Counted from the first letter of the stretch, positions 8,827-20,992 are shown. The stretch is DNA of 64,000 bases from Pseudarthrobacter chlorophenolicus (GCF_000962805.1 NZ_JZTW01000004.1:124001-188000); one strand, 5' to 3'. The notes: generated from the letters alone by a model not told the origin. A program made the numbers and translations.

Positions 8827-10155
8827 ATGGCCGACGCACCTTCAGGAAACGCTGACAACAAAGCCGCAGAAGCATTCCTGCAGGACGGCTCCTTCCGGCA
8901 CGCCCCGGGACCGTACTTCGGGTCCTTTGGTGGACGCTGGATGCCTGAATCGCTCATCGCTGCCCTGGACGAGCTCGAGGAAACCTTCGACAAGGCCAGG
9001 AACGATCCCGAATTCCGGGCCCAGATCGCGGACCTCAACAAGAACTACTCCGGCCGGCCCTCTCTGCTCACCGAAGCGAAGCGCTTCTCCGAGCACGCCG
9101 GGGGAGTCCGTGTCTTCCTCAAGCGCGAGGACTTGAACCACACAGGTTCGCACAAGATCAACAACGTCCTGGGGCAGGCCCTGCTGGCCAGGCGGATGGG
9201 CAAGACCCGCATCATCGCGGAGACCGGCGCGGGGCAGCACGGTGTTGCCAGCGCGACGGCCGCAGCGCTGCTGGGACTTGAGTGCGTCGTGTACATGGGT
9301 GCCGAGGACTGCCGCCGCCAGGCGCTCAACGTGGCCCGCATGGAGCTGCTCGGCGCAACGGTCATCCCCGTGACCAGCGGCTCGCAGACGCTGAAGGATG
9401 CCATCAACGAAGCCCTCCGCGACTGGGTGGCAAATGTGGCGAACACCCACTACCTGCTGGGCACCGCCGCGGGTGCCCACCCGTTCCCCGCCATGGTCCG
9501 CTACTTCCACGAAGTCATTGGCGAGGAAGCCCGCGCCCAGATCCTTGAGCAGACCGGCCGCCTTCCGGATGCCGTCTGCGCCTGCATCGGCGGCGGTTCC
9601 AACGCCATCGGCATTTTCCATGGCTTCCTCGATGATCCGTCCGTCAGGATCTACGGCTTTGAAGCCGGCGGCGACGGCGTGGAAACCGGACGGCACGCCG
9701 CCACCATCACGCTCGGCAAGCCGGGCGTGCTGCACGGTGCCCGTTCCTACCTCATGCAGGACGACGACGGCCAGACCATCGAGTCCCACTCCATCTCCGC
9801 CGGACTGGACTACCCCGGCGTCGGACCGGAGCACTCCTACCTGTCCGACATTGGCCGGGTCAGCTACGAGCCCATCACCGACAGTGAGGCGATGGACGCG
9901 TTCCGCGTCCTGTGCCGCACGGAGGGCATCATCCCCGCCATCGAGTCGGCGCACGCCCTGGCCGGCGGCATCAAGGTGGGCCAGCGGCTCGCCGCCGAAG
10001 CCGCAGAAAGCGGCGAGACTGCCGCGGACAGGATCGTCATCATTAACCTTTCCGGACGCGGTGACAAGGACGTGGCCACCGCTGCTGAATGGTTCAACCT
10101 GTTGGACAAGGATTCCGCCGAATCGGAAATCGGCAAAGAAGGGGAACAGCTGTGA
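8827..10155 (+). CDS. trpB: tryptophan synthase beta chain
   Basis: PLP enzyme of 442 residues. N-terminal [16 protein letters not shown], the PLP-lysine motif [29 protein letters not shown], the phosphate-binding [12 protein letters not shown] and the C-terminal [11 protein letters not shown]. It condenses indole and serine. ATG at 8827 follows GGACGGGACTG with only a weak ribosome site. Its TGA overlaps the trpA GTG by 4 nt, as expected for subunits made in equal amounts. Confidence 0.97.
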   Translation: MADAPSGNADNKAAEAFLQDGSFRHAPGPYFGSFGGRWMPESLIAALDELEETFDKARNDPEFRAQIADLNKNYSGRPSLLTEAKRFSEHAGGVRVFLKREDLNHTGSHKINNVLGQALLARRMGKTRIIAETGAGQHGVASATAAALLGLECVVYMGAEDCRRQALNVARMELLGATVIPVTSGSQTLKDAINEALRDWVANVANTHYLLGTAAGAHPFPAMVRYFHEVIGEEARAQILEQTGRLPDAVCACIGGGSNAIGIFHGFLDDPSVRIYGFEAGGDGVETGRHAATITLGKPGVLHGARSYLMQDDDGQTIESHSISAGLDYPGVGPEHSYLSDIGRVSYEPITDSEAMDAFRVLCRTEGIIPAIESAHALAGGIKVGQRLAAEAAESGETAADRIVIINLSGRGDKDVATAAEWFNLLDKDSAESEIGKEGEQL

Positions 10156-10997
10156 GCAGTGCACAGGCGGCCGACAAGGCGCAGACCACCAGCAAGTCCG
10201 CAGCAGCCATCGACAAGGCCCGCGCCGAAGGCCGCGCCGCACTGATCGGCTACCTCCCCGCGGGATACCCCACCGTGGAACAGACCATCGCCGCCGGCAT
10301 CGCACTGGCCGAGAACGGTGCCGACCTGATCGAGATTGGCATCCCGTACTCTGACCCCGTGATGGACGGCCAGGTCATCCAGGCCGCCACCACTGAGGCG
10401 CTGGCCAACGGCTTCCACGTCCGGCAGGTCTTCGATGTGGTGGAAGGCATCACCAGCAAGACTGATGCCGCTGTCCTGGTCATGACGTACTGGAACCCCG
10501 TGGTCCGGATGGGAGTGGACGAATTCTCCCGCCGCCTCGCCGAGGCCGGGGGAGCAGGGCTCATCACCCCGGACCTGATCCCGGATGAGGCCGCCGAATG
10601 GTTTGAAGCATCCGACAAGTACGGCCTGGACCGGGTGTTCCTGGTGGCCCCGTCCTCCACCGCCGAACGCATGCAGCGCACCGTCGACGCAAGCCGCGGC
10701 TTTGTCTACGCCGTGTCCATCATGGGCGTCACTGGCGCACGCACCTCCGTGAGTTCCGCAGCCAAGGATGTTGTGTCCGCCGCCCACGGCGCCGGCGCCG
10801 AGCGCGTCTGCGTGGGCCTCGGCGTGTCCACCGCGGACCAGGTCCGCGAGATCGCCGCGTACGCCGAAGGCGTCATCGTTGGCACCGCACTGGTGGCAGC
10901 CGTCCGCGACGGCGGAGTTGACGCCGTCGCGGCCCTCACCAAGGACCTGAGCACGGGCCTGGCGCGGGAAACCGGCCACGCCGGGGAAGAAGCCTAA
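10152..10997 (+). CDS. trpA: tryptophan synthase alpha chain
   Basis: TIM barrel of 281 residues that releases indole from indole-glycerol phosphate and channels it to TrpB. Catalytic Glu and Asp are in [16 protein letters not shown]; other motifs are [12 protein letters not shown] and [11 protein letters not shown] chose the GTG at 10152 that overlaps the trpB stop (GTGA); the open frame extends upstream only within trpB. lgt starts 4 bp after its stop. Confidence 0.96.
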   Translation: MSSAQAADKAQTTSKSAAAIDKARAEGRAALIGYLPAGYPTVEQTIAAGIALAENGADLIEIGIPYSDPVMDGQVIQAATTEALANGFHVRQVFDVVEGITSKTDAAVLVMTYWNPVVRMGVDEFSRRLAEAGGAGLITPDLIPDEAAEWFEASDKYGLDRVFLVAPSSTAERMQRTVDASRGFVYAVSIMGVTGARTSVSSAAKDVVSAAHGAGAERVCVGLGVSTADQVREIAAYAEGVIVGTALVAAVRDGGVDAVAALTKDLSTGLARETGHAGEEA

Positions 10998-11001
10998 GGG
11001 A

Positions 11002-12192
11002 ATGCAGAGCCTCCTCGCCGCCGCCGAACTGGCGCCCACCCTGGTGACCGCCAGCATCCCCAGCCCAGGCTGGTCTGGATTCGATATTCCCCTGCCGTGG
11101 GGTTCCCTCCGCATCCACGCCTACGCCCTGTGCATCCTGGCCGGCATCATTGCTGGCCTCTGGCTCACGTCACTACGCTGGGCGAGGCGGGGAGCCCCGG
11201 AAGGCAGCGTCTGGGACATCGTCATCTGGGCCATTCCGTTCGGCATCATCGGCGGCAGGCTCTACCACGTATTCTCATCCCCGGACGCCTACTTCGGCCC
11301 AGGTTTCGACGGCACCGGCGACCTGTCGCTGATTCCTCAGATCCAGCGCGGCGGACTGGGCATCTGGGGTGCCGTGGTGCTCGGTGTCATCGGCGCGTGG
11401 ATCGGCTGCCGCCGCAGCGGCGTCAAGCTCTCCGCCTTCCTGGACGCCGCGGCGCCGGGACTGCTGCTCGCCCAAGCCCTGGGCCGGTGGGGCAACTGGT
11501 TCAACCAGGAGCTCTTCGGCGGTCCCACCACGCTGCCGTGGGGACTGCAGATTGACGCGGACAACCCGAACTTCCCCGCCGGGGTCCCGGCGGACACCCT
11601 GTTCCACCCCACGTTCCTTTACGAATCGCTGTGGAACATTGCCGGCGTCGTAATCCTGCTCGTCCTGGACCGCCGCTTCAACTTCCGCCGCAGCCGGCTC
11701 TTCTGGCTCTACGCCATGTACTACACGCTGGGGCGTGTGTGGATTGAGGCCATGCGCATTGACGACGCCGAGCAGGTTTCGCTGTTCGGGATCACCACGC
11801 GGCTAAACGTCTGGACCAGCATTTTGGTCTTCGTTGTGGCGCTGGCGGCCTTCATCCTGCTGGGCCTGAAGAAGCGTACGGAGCCGGACACGGTTTATCT
11901 TCCGGGCCGGAAGCCCGCGGACAAATCGGTGGAAAAGACCACGGATACGGGTGCGCAGGTGGACGCCGCGGGCACGGATCGCCAGGTCCGTGATGCGGAC
12001 TCTGTTGTCTCAGATAGTGAATCGCGTGATAATCTCCCTGATAACCAAAGCGGTTCCAGGCCTGCTTCCGTCCCCGCGGAAAAGGCCCAGGCAGCACCGG
12101 CCGGCGGCAAGCCAGGCACGGACGCAGCGGCTGCCGGACACTCCGGCAGCACAGCCACCGGAACGGCACCGGAAGCCGGCAGCACCAAGTAG
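11002..12192 (+). CDS. lgt: prolipoprotein diacylglyceryl transferase
   Basis: Membrane enzyme of 396 residues that attaches diacylglycerol to lipobox cysteines. About seven membrane segments; the signature GRWGNWFNQELFGGPT is clear, as are GGRLYHVFSSP and HPTFLYESLWN. The last 110 or so residues form an unstructured Ala/Gly/Asp/Thr-rich tail, longer than in proteobacterial Lgt but common in actinobacteria. It is co-transcribed with trpA (4-bp gap), a frequent actinobacterial arrangement with no known metabolic logic. Confidence 0.95.
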   Translation: MQSLLAAAELAPTLVTASIPSPGWSGFDIPLPWGSLRIHAYALCILAGIIAGLWLTSLRWARRGAPEGSVWDIVIWAIPFGIIGGRLYHVFSSPDAYFGPGFDGTGDLSLIPQIQRGGLGIWGAVVLGVIGAWIGCRRSGVKLSAFLDAAAPGLLLAQALGRWGNWFNQELFGGPTTLPWGLQIDADNPNFPAGVPADTLFHPTFLYESLWNIAGVVILLVLDRRFNFRRSRLFWLYAMYYTLGRVWIEAMRIDDAEQVSLFGITTRLNVWTSILVFVVALAAFILLGLKKRTEPDTVYLPGRKPADKSVEKTTDTGAQVDAAGTDRQVRDADSVVSDSESRDNLPDNQSGSRPASVPAEKAQAAPAGGKPGTDAAAAGHSGSTATGTAPEAGSTK

Positions 12193-12454
12193 GGCGCCGG
12201 CCAAGGCAGGGCAGCAGAGCCACCGCTCGAAGGGCCCGAACCACAATGTCGTGGCATGGGGCCGAACTTGGACAGCATAGAGCTGCCGTCCGGTGAAGCC
12301 CTGGGCAGGGGCCTGCGTAACCGTTAGTTCAGCAGGCCGGGCTGACCTACAATTTCCAGTAAATAACACTTTGTTGTGCCCATCACAGCGGCGCCGACGA
12401 GTGGGGCCAACGATGTCCCTTCCATACGCACGATCAGGAGGAAGGACGTCTCCC
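12193..12454 (+). promoter_or_regulatory. lgt-gltB intergenic region with a probable gltB promoter
   Basis: Region of 262 bp. TTAGTT (12324-12329) and TACAAT (12348-12353) are separated by 18 bp and form the best sigma-70-type promoter I can see, about 100 nt before gltB. An AGGAGG at 12436-12441 precedes the ATG at 12455 at a longer than usual spacing of 13 nt. An in-frame ATG at 12413 could extend the protein by 14 residues. Confidence 0.45.
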
Positions 12455-15400
12455 ATGACCCAAACTCTTCACACTCCCAGCTGGTCCGAACCGGATCAGC
12501 CCGAGGCCGCCATGTCGCCGTTCAAGCGCTTCGCGTCCCTGCCGGAGGCCGCCGGGCTGTACAACCCGGAGCAGGAGAAGGACGCCTGCGGTCTTGCGAT
12601 TATCGCCACCCTCCGCGGTGAGCCCGGATATGACATCGTCGATGCCGCTCTCACGGCGCTGCGCAACCTCGAGCACCGCGGCGCCGTAGGCGCTGACGAG
12701 GGCACCGGTGACGGTGCGGGCCTGCTGATGCAGATCCCGGACGAGTTCTTCCGGGCAATTACCGAATTCGAACTGCCAGCGGCCGGCCAGTACGTCGCCG
12801 GCACCGCTTTCCTTCCGGCTGAACAGCGCGAGGCCGACGCCGCCAAGGCCGGTATTGAGGGCCTGGCAGCTGACGAAGGCCTCACCGTCCTCGGCTGGCG
12901 CGAAGTGCCGGTGGTCGCCGACCTCGTCGGAGCCATGGCCCGTGCCTGCATGCCGTACTTCTCCCAGCCGTTCTTCGCGTCCGCCACCGGCGAGACCCTC
13001 GAGCGCAACGAGCTCGATTCCCGTGCCTGGCGGATCCGGAAGCGCGCCCAGAACAAGTTCGGCGTCTACTTCCCGTCGCTGTCCTCACGGACCATCGTCT
13101 ACAAGGGCATGCTCACCACCGCCCAGCTGGAGCCGTTCTACCCGGACCTGTCGGACAAGCGTTTCAAGACCAAGCTGGCGATCGTCCACTCGCGGTTCTC
13201 CACCAACACCTTCCCGTCCTGGCCGCTCGCGCAGCCGTTCCGGACCATCGCCCACAACGGCGAGATCAACACCGTCAAGGGCAATCGCAACTGGATGCGC
13301 GCACGCCAGTCCCAGCTCGCCAACCCGCTGCTCGGCGACGCCCCGGAAGAGCTGTACCCCATCTGCACCCCGGGTGCCTCGGACTCCGCCTCCTTCGATG
13401 AGGTGGCCGAGCTGCTGTGGCTTTCGGGCCGCCCCATCACACACTCGATCATGATGATGATCCCTGAGGCATGGGAAAACCACGCCACCATGGATCCGGC
13501 CCGCCGCGCGTTCTACGAGTACCACTCCCTGCTGATGGAACCGTGGGACGGCCCAGCTGCAGTGTCGTTCACGGACGGCAACCTGGTGGGCGCCACCCTG
13601 GACCGCAACGGCCTCCGCCCGGGACGCTTCTGGATCACCGAAGACGGCCTGATCGTCTTCGCCTCCGAGGTGGGCGTCATCGACGTCGAGCCTTCCCGCG
13701 TAGTCAAGAAGGGCCGCGTGTCCCCGGGCAAGATGTTCCTGGTGGACACCGACGCAGGCCGGATCATCGACGACGAAGAGGTCAAGGCCGAAGTCGCCGC
13801 AGCCAACCCGTGGGCTGAGTGGGTCAAGGACAACCTGATCGACCTCAACGAACTGCCCGAGCGCGAGCACGTGGTGCACACGGCCGCGTCCGTGAACATC
13901 CGCCAGCGGACCTTCGGTTACACCACCGAGGAACTGAAGATCCTGCTGGGCCCGATGGCCCGTACAGGTGCCGAGCCGCTCGGTGCCATGGGTTCCGATA
14001 CTCCGGTGGCCGTGCTGTCCAAGCGGCCCCGCCTGCTGTTCGACTACTTCGTGCAGTCGTTCGCGCAGGTCACCAACCCGCCGCTGGATGCCATCCGCGA
14101 AGAACTGGTCACCTCGCTGACCTGCGCGATCGGCCCTAACGGCAACCTGCTGGACACGAAGCAGGTCCGCCAGCCCCAGGTCCAGCTTCCGTTCCCGGTG
14201 ATCAACAACGACCAGCTCGCCAAGATCGCCAACATCGAAAGCCCTGACGGCGACCGCTTGTCCATGAAGGTCCGCGGCCTCTACCGCCCCGAAGGCGGCG
14301 AGAACGCCCTCCGCGCCCGCCTCACCGAAATCTGCGAGCAGGTTTCCGGTGCGATCAACCGCGGCGTGCAGTACATCGTGCTGTCCGACCGTGACTCCAA
14401 CGCCCAGTGGGCGCCCATCCCGTCGCTGCTGCTGGTCAGCGCCGTGCACCATCACCTGCTGCGCAGCGCCAACCGCACCAAGACCGCACTGGTGGTCGAA
14501 GCCGGCGACGTCCGCGAGACGCACCACGTTGCAGTCCTGATCGGCTACGGCGCATCCGCCGTGAACCCGTACCTGGCGATGGAATCCGTGGAGCAGCTCA
14601 TCGCGGCCGGTGACGTCACCGGCGTGACCCCGCAGGACGGCGTCTACAACCTGATCAAGGGGCTCGGCAAGGGCGTCCTGAAGATCATGTCCAAGATGGG
14701 CATCTCCACTGTTGCCTCCTACACCGGTGCGCAGACGTTCGAGGCCCTCGGCCTGGGCCAGGACCTGGTGGACGAATTCTTCGCGGGCACCCATTCGCAG
14801 CTCGGCGGCGTTGGCCTGGACGTCATCGCAGCCGAAGTTTCCGCGCGGCACCAGATGGCCTACCCCGAGGGCGGCATCGAGCAGCCGCACCGCCCGCTGC
14901 TGGGTGGCGGCGAATACCAGTGGCGCCGCGACGGTGAACCGCACCTGTTCAACCCGGAGACCGTCTTCCGGCTCCAGCACGCCACACGCGAACGCCGCTA
15001 CGACATCTTCAAGGCCTACACCAAAGGCGTGGACGACCAGTCCACCAACCTGATGACCCTGCGCGGCCTGCTTAAGTTCAAAAACGAGCGCCTCGCAGTT
15101 CCGCTCGAGGAAGTTGAGCCCGTCTCCAGCATCGTCAAGCGGTTCTCCACCGGAGCCATGAGCTACGGCTCCATCTCCCAGGAGGCCCACGAGACGCTGG
15201 CCATCGCCATGAACCAGCTGGGCGGCAAGTCCAACACCGGGGAAGGCGGCGAGGACGTGGACCGGCTGCTCGACACGAAGCGCCGTTCTGCCGTCAAGCA
15301 GATCGCCTCCGGCCGCTTCGGCGTGACCAGCCTCTACCTGACCAACGCCGACGACATCCAGATCAAGATGGCCCAGGGCGCCAAGCCCGGTGAAGGCGGC

Positions 15401-17068
15401 CAGCTGATGGCGCAGAAGGTCTACCCGTGGGTTGCCCGCACGCGGCACTCGACCCCGGGCGTCGGCCTCATCTCCCCGCCCCCTCACCACGACATCTACT
15501 CGATCGAGGACCTGGCGCAGCTCATCTACGATGCCAAGCGTGCCAACCCGTCGGCCCGTGTTCACGTGAAGCTCGTCTCGGAAGTCGGGATCGGCACTGT
15601 GGCGTCCGGCGTGACCAAGGCAAAGGCCGACGTCGTACTCGTCTCCGGACACGACGGCGGCACCGGCGCCTCGCCGCTGAACTCGCTGAAGCACGCCGGT
15701 GTCCCCTGGGAGCTCGGCCTCGCCGAAACCCAGCAGACCCTGATGCTCAACGGGCTCCGCGACCGCGTGGTGGTGCAGGTGGACGGCCAGCTCAAGACCG
15801 GCCGCGACGTTGTGATCGCCGCACTCCTGGGCGGTGAAGAGTTCGGTTTCGCCACGGCTCCGCTGGTGGTGGAAGGCTGCATCATGATGCGCGTCTGCCA
15901 CCTGGACACCTGCCCGGTGGGCGTTGCCACCCAGAACCCCGAGCTGCGGGCCCGCTTCAGCGGCAAACCCGAGTTCGTTGTCAACTTCTTCGAGTTCCTT
16001 GCCGAGGAGGTCCGCGAGATTTTGGCGGAGCTCGGTTTCCGCAGCCTCGAAGAGGCCATCGGCCACGCCGAGGTCCTCGACACCCGCGAAGCCGTTGACC
16101 ACTGGAAGGCCGACGGGCTGGACCTGGATCCGATCCTGCACGGCCTCGAGTTCGACGACGACGCGCCGCTGCGCAACATGACCGGCCAGAACCACGAGCT
16201 GGACAAGCACTTCGACCAGCGCCTGATCACCATGGCCACCGAAGCGCTGACGGACCGCAGCCCGGTGAAGATCACCGTGGACGTCATCAACACCGACCGT
16301 TCGGTGGGCACGATGCTGGGCCACACCGTCACCAAGGCATTCGGCACCGACGTGCTCGCCACGGACACGATCGACATCACCCTGAACGGCACCGCCGGCC
16401 AGTCGCTGGGCGCCTTCCTGCCCGCAGGCATCACGCTGCGGCTGTACGGCGACTCGAACGACTACGTGGGCAAGGGCCTTTCCGGTGGCCGGATCGTTGT
16501 CCGCCCGGACCGCACCAACGTGTTCAAGGCGGAGACCAACGTCATTGCCGGCAACGTCATCGGTTATGGTGCCACCAGTGGTGAAATGTTCCTGCGCGGC
16601 CAGGTGGGCGAACGCTTCCTGGTCCGCAACTCCGGTGCCACCGCCGTCGTCGAAGGCATTGGCGATCACGGCTGCGAGTACATGACCGGTGGCCAGACGC
16701 TGATCCTGGGGCGCACCGGGCGTAACTTCGGTGCCGGCATGTCCGGCGGTACCGCGTACGTCCTTGACCTGCGGACCACCCGCGTCAACAAGCAGGCCCT
16801 CGAATCCGGCGAGCTGCAGCTGCGCGAACTGGATGCCGAGGACCGCGACATCGTCCACGGGCTGCTGGTGAAGCACATCGAGGAAACCGACTCGCAGCTG
16901 GCCGCGCGCCTGCTGGAGAACTTCGATGACACCGTTGCCCGCATTACCAAGGTGCTGCCGCGCGACTACGCGGCCGTGCTGCAAACCCGTCTCGACGCCA
17001 TCGAAGAGGGCCTTGACCCTGACGGCGAAGAAGTTTGGTCTCGAATCCTGGAGGTGACCGGTGGCTGA
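12455..17068 (+). CDS. gltB: glutamate synthase, large subunit
   Basis: Protein of about 1537 residues, full length for the NADPH-GOGAT alpha chain. After a propeptide of some 43 residues comes the class II glutaminase nucleophile in [16 protein letters not shown]. Later motifs are the central domain, the FMN/TIM-barrel synthase part ([45 protein letters not shown]), the 3Fe-4S cluster ligands in [18 protein letters not shown], and the C-terminal GXGXG beta-helix ([33 protein letters not shown]). It joins glutamine and 2-oxoglutarate to give two glutamates. gltD overlaps its 3' end by 8 nt. Confidence 0.96.
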   Translation: MTQTLHTPSWSEPDQPEAAMSPFKRFASLPEAAGLYNPEQEKDACGLAIIATLRGEPGYDIVDAALTALRNLEHRGAVGADEGTGDGAGLLMQIPDEFFRAITEFELPAAGQYVAGTAFLPAEQREADAAKAGIEGLAADEGLTVLGWREVPVVADLVGAMARACMPYFSQPFFASATGETLERNELDSRAWRIRKRAQNKFGVYFPSLSSRTIVYKGMLTTAQLEPFYPDLSDKRFKTKLAIVHSRFSTNTFPSWPLAQPFRTIAHNGEINTVKGNRNWMRARQSQLANPLLGDAPEELYPICTPGASDSASFDEVAELLWLSGRPITHSIMMMIPEAWENHATMDPARRAFYEYHSLLMEPWDGPAAVSFTDGNLVGATLDRNGLRPGRFWITEDGLIVFASEVGVIDVEPSRVVKKGRVSPGKMFLVDTDAGRIIDDEEVKAEVAAANPWAEWVKDNLIDLNELPEREHVVHTAASVNIRQRTFGYTTEELKILLGPMARTGAEPLGAMGSDTPVAVLSKRPRLLFDYFVQSFAQVTNPPLDAIREELVTSLTCAIGPNGNLLDTKQVRQPQVQLPFPVINNDQLAKIANIESPDGDRLSMKVRGLYRPEGGENALRARLTEICEQVSGAINRGVQYIVLSDRDSNAQWAPIPSLLLVSAVHHHLLRSANRTKTALVVEAGDVRETHHVAVLIGYGASAVNPYLAMESVEQLIAAGDVTGVTPQDGVYNLIKGLGKGVLKIMSKMGISTVASYTGAQTFEALGLGQDLVDEFFAGTHSQLGGVGLDVIAAEVSARHQMAYPEGGIEQPHRPLLGGGEYQWRRDGEPHLFNPETVFRLQHATRERRYDIFKAYTKGVDDQSTNLMTLRGLLKFKNERLAVPLEEVEPVSSIVKRFSTGAMSYGSISQEAHETLAIAMNQLGGKSNTGEGGEDVDRLLDTKRRSAVKQIASGRFGVTSLYLTNADDIQIKMAQGAKPGEGGQLMAQKVYPWVARTRHSTPGVGLISPPPHHDIYSIEDLAQLIYDAKRANPSARVHVKLVSEVGIGTVASGVTKAKADVVLVSGHDGGTGASPLNSLKHAGVPWELGLAETQQTLMLNGLRDRVVVQVDGQLKTGRDVVIAALLGGEEFGFATAPLVVEGCIMMRVCHLDTCPVGVATQNPELRARFSGKPEFVVNFFEFLAEEVREILAELGFRSLEEAIGHAEVLDTREAVDHWKADGLDLDPILHGLEFDDDAPLRNMTGQNHELDKHFDQRLITMATEALTDRSPVKITVDVINTDRSVGTMLGHTVTKAFGTDVLATDTIDITLNGTAGQSLGAFLPAGITLRLYGDSNDYVGKGLSGGRIVVRPDRTNVFKAETNVIAGNVIGYGATSGEMFLRGQVGERFLVRNSGATAVVEGIGDHGCEYMTGGQTLILGRTGRNFGAGMSGGTAYVLDLRTTRVNKQALESGELQLRELDAEDRDIVHGLLVKHIEETDSQLAARLLENFDDTVARITKVLPRDYAAVLQTRLDAIEEGLDPDGEEVWSRILEVTGG

Positions 17069-18518
17069 CCCACGCGGATTTCTGAAAGTACGCCAGCGTG
17101 AAACCCAGCCGCGCCGTCCCGTTCCCGTCCGCATCATGGACTGGAAAGAGGTCTACGAGGCCCAGGAGAAGGGCACGCTGAAGGCCCAGGCGGGCCGCTG
17201 CATGGACTGCGGCGTTCCGTTTTGCCATCAGGGCTGCCCGCTGGGCAACCTCATTCCCGAATGGAATGACCTCACCTGGCGGGACAAGGGCGAGGAAGCC
17301 ATCGAGCGCCTGCACGCCACCAACAACTTCCCGGAATGGACCGGCAGGCTCTGCCCTGCCCCCTGCGAGGCGTCCTGCGTGCTGGGCATCAACCAGCCAG
17401 CGGTGACCATCAAGCAGGTTGAGGTCTCCATCATCGATGAGGCCTTCGACAACGGCTGGGTCAACCCGCTGCCGCCGCACAGGCTTACGGGCAAGACCGT
17501 GGCCGTCGTCGGCTCCGGACCCGCCGGGCTGGCAGCTGCCCAGCAGCTCACCCGCGTTGGGCACACTGTTGCCGTCTACGAACGGGACGACAAGATCGGT
17601 GGCCTGCTGCGGTACGGCATCCCCGACTTCAAGATGGAAAAAGAGCAGGTGGACCGCCGGCTTGAGCAGATGAAGGCCGAAGGCACACGTTTCCGCACCG
17701 GTGTTGCTGTTGGTACCGACGTCACCTGGGAACAGCTGCGCCGCCGGTACGATGCCGTGGTCATCGCCACCGGCGCCACGGTGCCGCGCGACCTGCCCAT
17801 CCCGGGCCGCGACCTGGACGGCGTGCACTTCGCCATGGATTACCTGGTTCCGGCCAACCGCGTGGTGGCGGGGGAGTCCATCGAGGACCAGATCCATGCG
17901 CAGGGCAAGCACGTGGTGATCCTGGGCGGCGGCGACACCGGAGCCGACTGCCTCGGCACCGCCCACCGTCACGGCGCCGCGTCCGTGACGACGCTGGCCA
18001 TCGGCAAGCAGCCGCCGGCCGAGCGTGCCGGCCACCAGCCCTGGCCCACGTTCCCCACCCTGTTCGAAGTTGCCAGCGCCCACGAGGAAGGCGGCGAGCG
18101 TACGTACCTGGCCTCGACCGTTTCCTTCGTGGGGGAGGACGGCAAGCTGACCGGCGTCAAGGTTGCCGAAACCGAATTTGTTGACGGCAAACGCCTGCCC
18201 AAGGCCGGCACCGAGCGGATTATCCCCGCCGACCTGGTGTTCCTGTCGCTGGGCTTCACCGGCGCTGAGCCTGCCAACATCACCGAACAGGTGAAGGCCG
18301 AATTCGACGGCCGCGGCAACGTGTCCCGCGACGGTTACTACATGACCAACACCGAGGGCGTCTTCGTGGCCGGCGACGCCGGCCGTGGCCAGTCCCTGAT
18401 CGTCTGGGCAATCGCGGAAGGCCGCGCCGCCGCTGCGGCAGTGGACAAGTACCTGATGGGCAGCACCATCCTGCCGGCGCCGGTGGCGCCGACGGACCGC
18501 GCCATCGCCGTCCTCTAG
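17061..18518 (+). CDS. gltD: glutamate synthase, small subunit
   Basis: Protein of 485 residues with the two cysteine groups for 4Fe-4S clusters ([17 protein letters not shown] and [15 protein letters not shown]), then the FAD-binding [30 protein letters not shown], the NADPH-binding [15 protein letters not shown] and the closing [18 protein letters not shown]. It passes NADPH electrons to GltB. The GTG start at 17061 has a good GGAGGTGA site and overlaps the gltB stop by 8 nt. Confidence 0.96.
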   Translation: MADPRGFLKVRQRETQPRRPVPVRIMDWKEVYEAQEKGTLKAQAGRCMDCGVPFCHQGCPLGNLIPEWNDLTWRDKGEEAIERLHATNNFPEWTGRLCPAPCEASCVLGINQPAVTIKQVEVSIIDEAFDNGWVNPLPPHRLTGKTVAVVGSGPAGLAAAQQLTRVGHTVAVYERDDKIGGLLRYGIPDFKMEKEQVDRRLEQMKAEGTRFRTGVAVGTDVTWEQLRRRYDAVVIATGATVPRDLPIPGRDLDGVHFAMDYLVPANRVVAGESIEDQIHAQGKHVVILGGGDTGADCLGTAHRHGAASVTTLAIGKQPPAERAGHQPWPTFPTLFEVASAHEEGGERTYLASTVSFVGEDGKLTGVKVAETEFVDGKRLPKAGTERIIPADLVFLSLGFTGAEPANITEQVKAEFDGRGNVSRDGYYMTNTEGVFVAGDAGRGQSLIVWAIAEGRAAAAAVDKYLMGSTILPAPVAPTDRAIAVL

Positions 18519-18584
18519 CCGCCGTCCTCCAGCGGTGCATGGAGGGTTCACCTCCTCGACAACTTAACCAATGCAAGTGACCAA

Positions 18585-18590
18585 TAGGGT
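18585..18590 (+). promoter_or_regulatory. -10 box of a probable leaderless pyk promoter
   Basis: TAGGGT at 18585-18590 is exactly 6 nt before the pyk ATG, with a possible -35 TTAACC at 18564-18569. The GGTAGG between box and start is a poor ribosome site, so a leaderless mRNA is more likely. Confidence 0.45.
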
Positions 18591-18596
18591 AGGTAT

Positions 18597-20087
18597 ATGA
18601 GACGCGCAAAAATTGTGGCGACATTCGGTCCGGCCATCGCCAGTTACGAGAACACCCTCGCGGTGCTGGAAGCCGGCGTTGACGTTGCCCGCATGAACAT
18701 GAGCCACGGCGACTACACCGTGCACGACAACACCTACGAGAACGTCCGCAAGGCCGCCTCGGACCTGGGCAAGGCCGTGGCCATCATGGCCGACCTGCAG
18801 GGTCCCAAGATCCGCCTGGGCCGCTTCGTCGATGGCCCGCACGCCCTTGCCGTCGGTGACACCTTCACGATCACCACCGAGGACGTTCCCGGCACGCAGG
18901 AGATCTGCTCCACCACGCTGAAGACCCTCACCGAGGACGTCAAGGTGGGCGACGCCCTCCTGATCGACGACGGCAAGGTGGCGCTGCGCGCCGTTGAGGT
19001 CGACGACGTCAAGGTCGTCGCCGAGGTAACCGTGGGCGGCATGGTGTCCAACAACAAGGGCATCAACCTGCCGGGCGTGGCCGTCAACGTTCCCGCACTG
19101 AGCGAAAAGGACGAGGACGACCTCCGCTGGGCCCTGCGCCGCGGCGTGGACCTGGTTGCCCTGTCCTTCGTCCGTGACGCGCAGGACATCACCCGCGTCC
19201 ACGAGATCATGGATGAGGAAGGCCGCCGCGCACCGGTCATCGCCAAGATCGAAAAGCCGCAGGCCGTGGACCAGCTGCCTGAGATCATCGACGCGTTCGA
19301 TGCCATCATGGTGGCCCGTGGCGACCTCGGTGTTGAACTGCCGCTCGAGGAAGTTCCGATCGTCCAGAAGCGCGCCGTCGAACTGGCCCGCCGCTGGGCG
19401 AAGCCGGTCATCGTGGCCACCCAGGTGCTCGAATCCATGATCGACAACCCGCGCCCCACCCGTGCAGAGGCTTCAGACTGCGCCAACGCCGTGCTCGACG
19501 GTGCGGACGCTGTCATGCTGTCCGGTGAAACCAGCGTGGGCAAGTACCCGATCGAAACCGTGAAGACCATGGCCCGGATCATCGAATCCACCGAGGTCCA
19601 CGGCCTGGAGCGCGTTCCCCCGCTGGGGACCAAACCCAAGACCCGTGGCGGCGCCATCACCCGTGCCGCCGTCGAAATCGCCGACCAGCTGGACGCCAAG
19701 TACATCTGTGCGTTCACACAGTCCGGTGACTCGGCCCGCCGCCTGTCCCGCCTGCGGCCCATCAAGCCGGTCTTCGCATTCACCCCGGTGGAGCAGGTCT
19801 GGAACCAGATGGCCCTCACCTGGGGCATCCAGCCGGTACTGGTGCAGATGGTGGACCACACCGACGCCATGACCGCGCAGGTGGACCGCAGCCTCTCGGA
19901 CATGGGACTGGTGGAGGACGGTGACCTGGTGGTCATCGCCGCCGGTTCCCCTCCCGGAAAGGCCGGTTCCACGAACTCGCTGAAGGTGCACAAGGTTGGC
20001 GACCTCGCCGACTCCACCCGCGGGGGAGAAGTCACCAGCAACAAGGAAAAGCTCGGCCCCTGGCCGGAAAAGAAGAAGAAGGCCTAG
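18597..20087 (+). CDS. pyk: pyruvate kinase
   Basis: Protein of 496 residues starting MRRAKIVATFGPA. Catalytic landmarks: NMSHGDY, ADLQGPKIRLG, the active-site lysine in IAKIEKPQAVDQLPEI, MVARGDLGVELP, the metal/phosphate region ATQVLESMIDNPRPTRAEASD and VMLSGETSVGKYP; a C-terminal allosteric domain follows. It converts PEP and ADP to pyruvate and ATP. It is a single-gene unit bounded by its own promoter and a strong terminator at 20101. Confidence 0.97.
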   Translation: MRRAKIVATFGPAIASYENTLAVLEAGVDVARMNMSHGDYTVHDNTYENVRKAASDLGKAVAIMADLQGPKIRLGRFVDGPHALAVGDTFTITTEDVPGTQEICSTTLKTLTEDVKVGDALLIDDGKVALRAVEVDDVKVVAEVTVGGMVSNNKGINLPGVAVNVPALSEKDEDDLRWALRRGVDLVALSFVRDAQDITRVHEIMDEEGRRAPVIAKIEKPQAVDQLPEIIDAFDAIMVARGDLGVELPLEEVPIVQKRAVELARRWAKPVIVATQVLESMIDNPRPTRAEASDCANAVLDGADAVMLSGETSVGKYPIETVKTMARIIESTEVHGLERVPPLGTKPKTRGGAITRAAVEIADQLDAKYICAFTQSGDSARRLSRLRPIKPVFAFTPVEQVWNQMALTWGIQPVLVQMVDHTDAMTAQVDRSLSDMGLVEDGDLVVIAAGSPPGKAGSTNSLKVHKVGDLADSTRGGEVTSNKEKLGPWPEKKKKA

Positions 20088-20100
20088 CTCTTCTGAACGG

Positions 20101-20134
20101 AAAAGGACCCCTGCCGGCTGGCAGGGGTCCTTTT
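20101..20134. terminator. perfect bidirectional terminator between pyk and pdtaR
   Basis: A 15-bp perfect stem (20101-20115 with 20120-20134) closes a GGCT loop; the stem begins with AAAA and ends with TTTT, giving a U tract in both directions. It lies between the convergent pyk (+) and the ANTAR regulator (-). Confidence 0.92.
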
Positions 20135-20180
20135 CGCTGTGGCGCGGCCCGTCGTCGTAACCGCTCCGGGCCTGGCCCGG

Positions 20181-20786
20181 CTAGTTGACCTGGTTGATGA
20201 TGGTCTCCGCGACCTCGCGCATGCTGAGGCGGCGGTCCATGGAAGTCTTCTGGATCCAGCGGAAGGCCTCGGGCTCGGTGAGGCCCATCTTGGTGGTGAG
20301 CAGGCTCTTGGCGCGTTCCACGAGCTTGCGGGTGGCGAACTGCTCTTGCAGGTCGGAGACCTCGCTTTCGAGGGCCTTGATCTCCTCGTGGCGGGAGAGC
20401 GCAATTTCCAGGGCAGGGATGAGGTCCGCCGGGGTGAAGGGCTTCACGACGTAGGCCATGGCGCCGGCGTCGCGGGCGCGCTCAACCAGTTCCTTCTGGC
20501 TGAAGGCGGTGAGCAGCACGACGGGGGCGATGCGTGCCTTCACGATCTTTTCGGCTGCCGAGATGCCGTCCATGACGGGCATTTTGACGTCCATCAGGAC
20601 CAGGTCCGGCTTGAGTTCCTCGGCCAGCTGCACGGCCTTTTCGCCGTTGTCCGCCTCACCGATAACGTCGTAGCCTTCGCCGCGCAGGATCTCGATGATG
20701 TCGAGGCGGATGAGGGTTTCATCCTCAGCCACGATGACGCGGCGCGCCGGCTGGGATGTGGATTTGGACTCCGTCTGTTCAGTCAC
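20181..20786 (-). CDS. pdtaR: ANTAR-domain response regulator, PdtaR type
   Basis: Protein of 201 residues. Receiver domain (about residues 15-130): VIVAEDETLIRLDI, phospho-acceptor Asp in DLVLMDVKMPVMDG, and KPF with the conserved lysine. A short coiled coil (HEEIKALESEVSDLQEQF) links to the C-terminal ANTAR RNA-binding domain (ERAKSLLTTKMGLTEPEAFRWI). In the mycobacterial PdtaS/PdtaR pair such proteins act by antitermination on mRNA hairpins. GTG start with AAGGAGATCCC ahead of it. The kinase is not in the window. Confidence 0.92.
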   Translation of the reverse strand: MTEQTESKSTSQPARRVIVAEDETLIRLDIIEILRGEGYDVIGEADNGEKAVQLAEELKPDLVLMDVKMPVMDGISAAEKIVKARIAPVVLLTAFSQKELVERARDAGAMAYVVKPFTPADLIPALEIALSRHEEIKALESEVSDLQEQFATRKLVERAKSLLTTKMGLTEPEAFRWIQKTSMDRRLSMREVAETIINQVN

Positions 20787-20992
20787 GGGATCTCCTTGGA
20801 GGGGTACGGCGGGACATCACTATCTTAGGTGCCACCGCGGTTGTTACTTGGCCAGCATGGGTACGGTTGCGGCAACGGCGGCGCGATTCTGGACTTCAGC
20901 CTATCTGCATGTAGAGTAATTCCGCGTACGTGAAGCGATCGCGTTGCTCACAATCAGCTGTGGGCGTACCTATCCTGCTTCGCGTATTCCGC

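Noticed and set aside
13085-17137. Open minus-strand frame of about 1350 codons opposite gltB
   Set aside because: It is the mirror of highly GC-biased coding sequence; it has no domains and gltB on the + strand is unmistakable.
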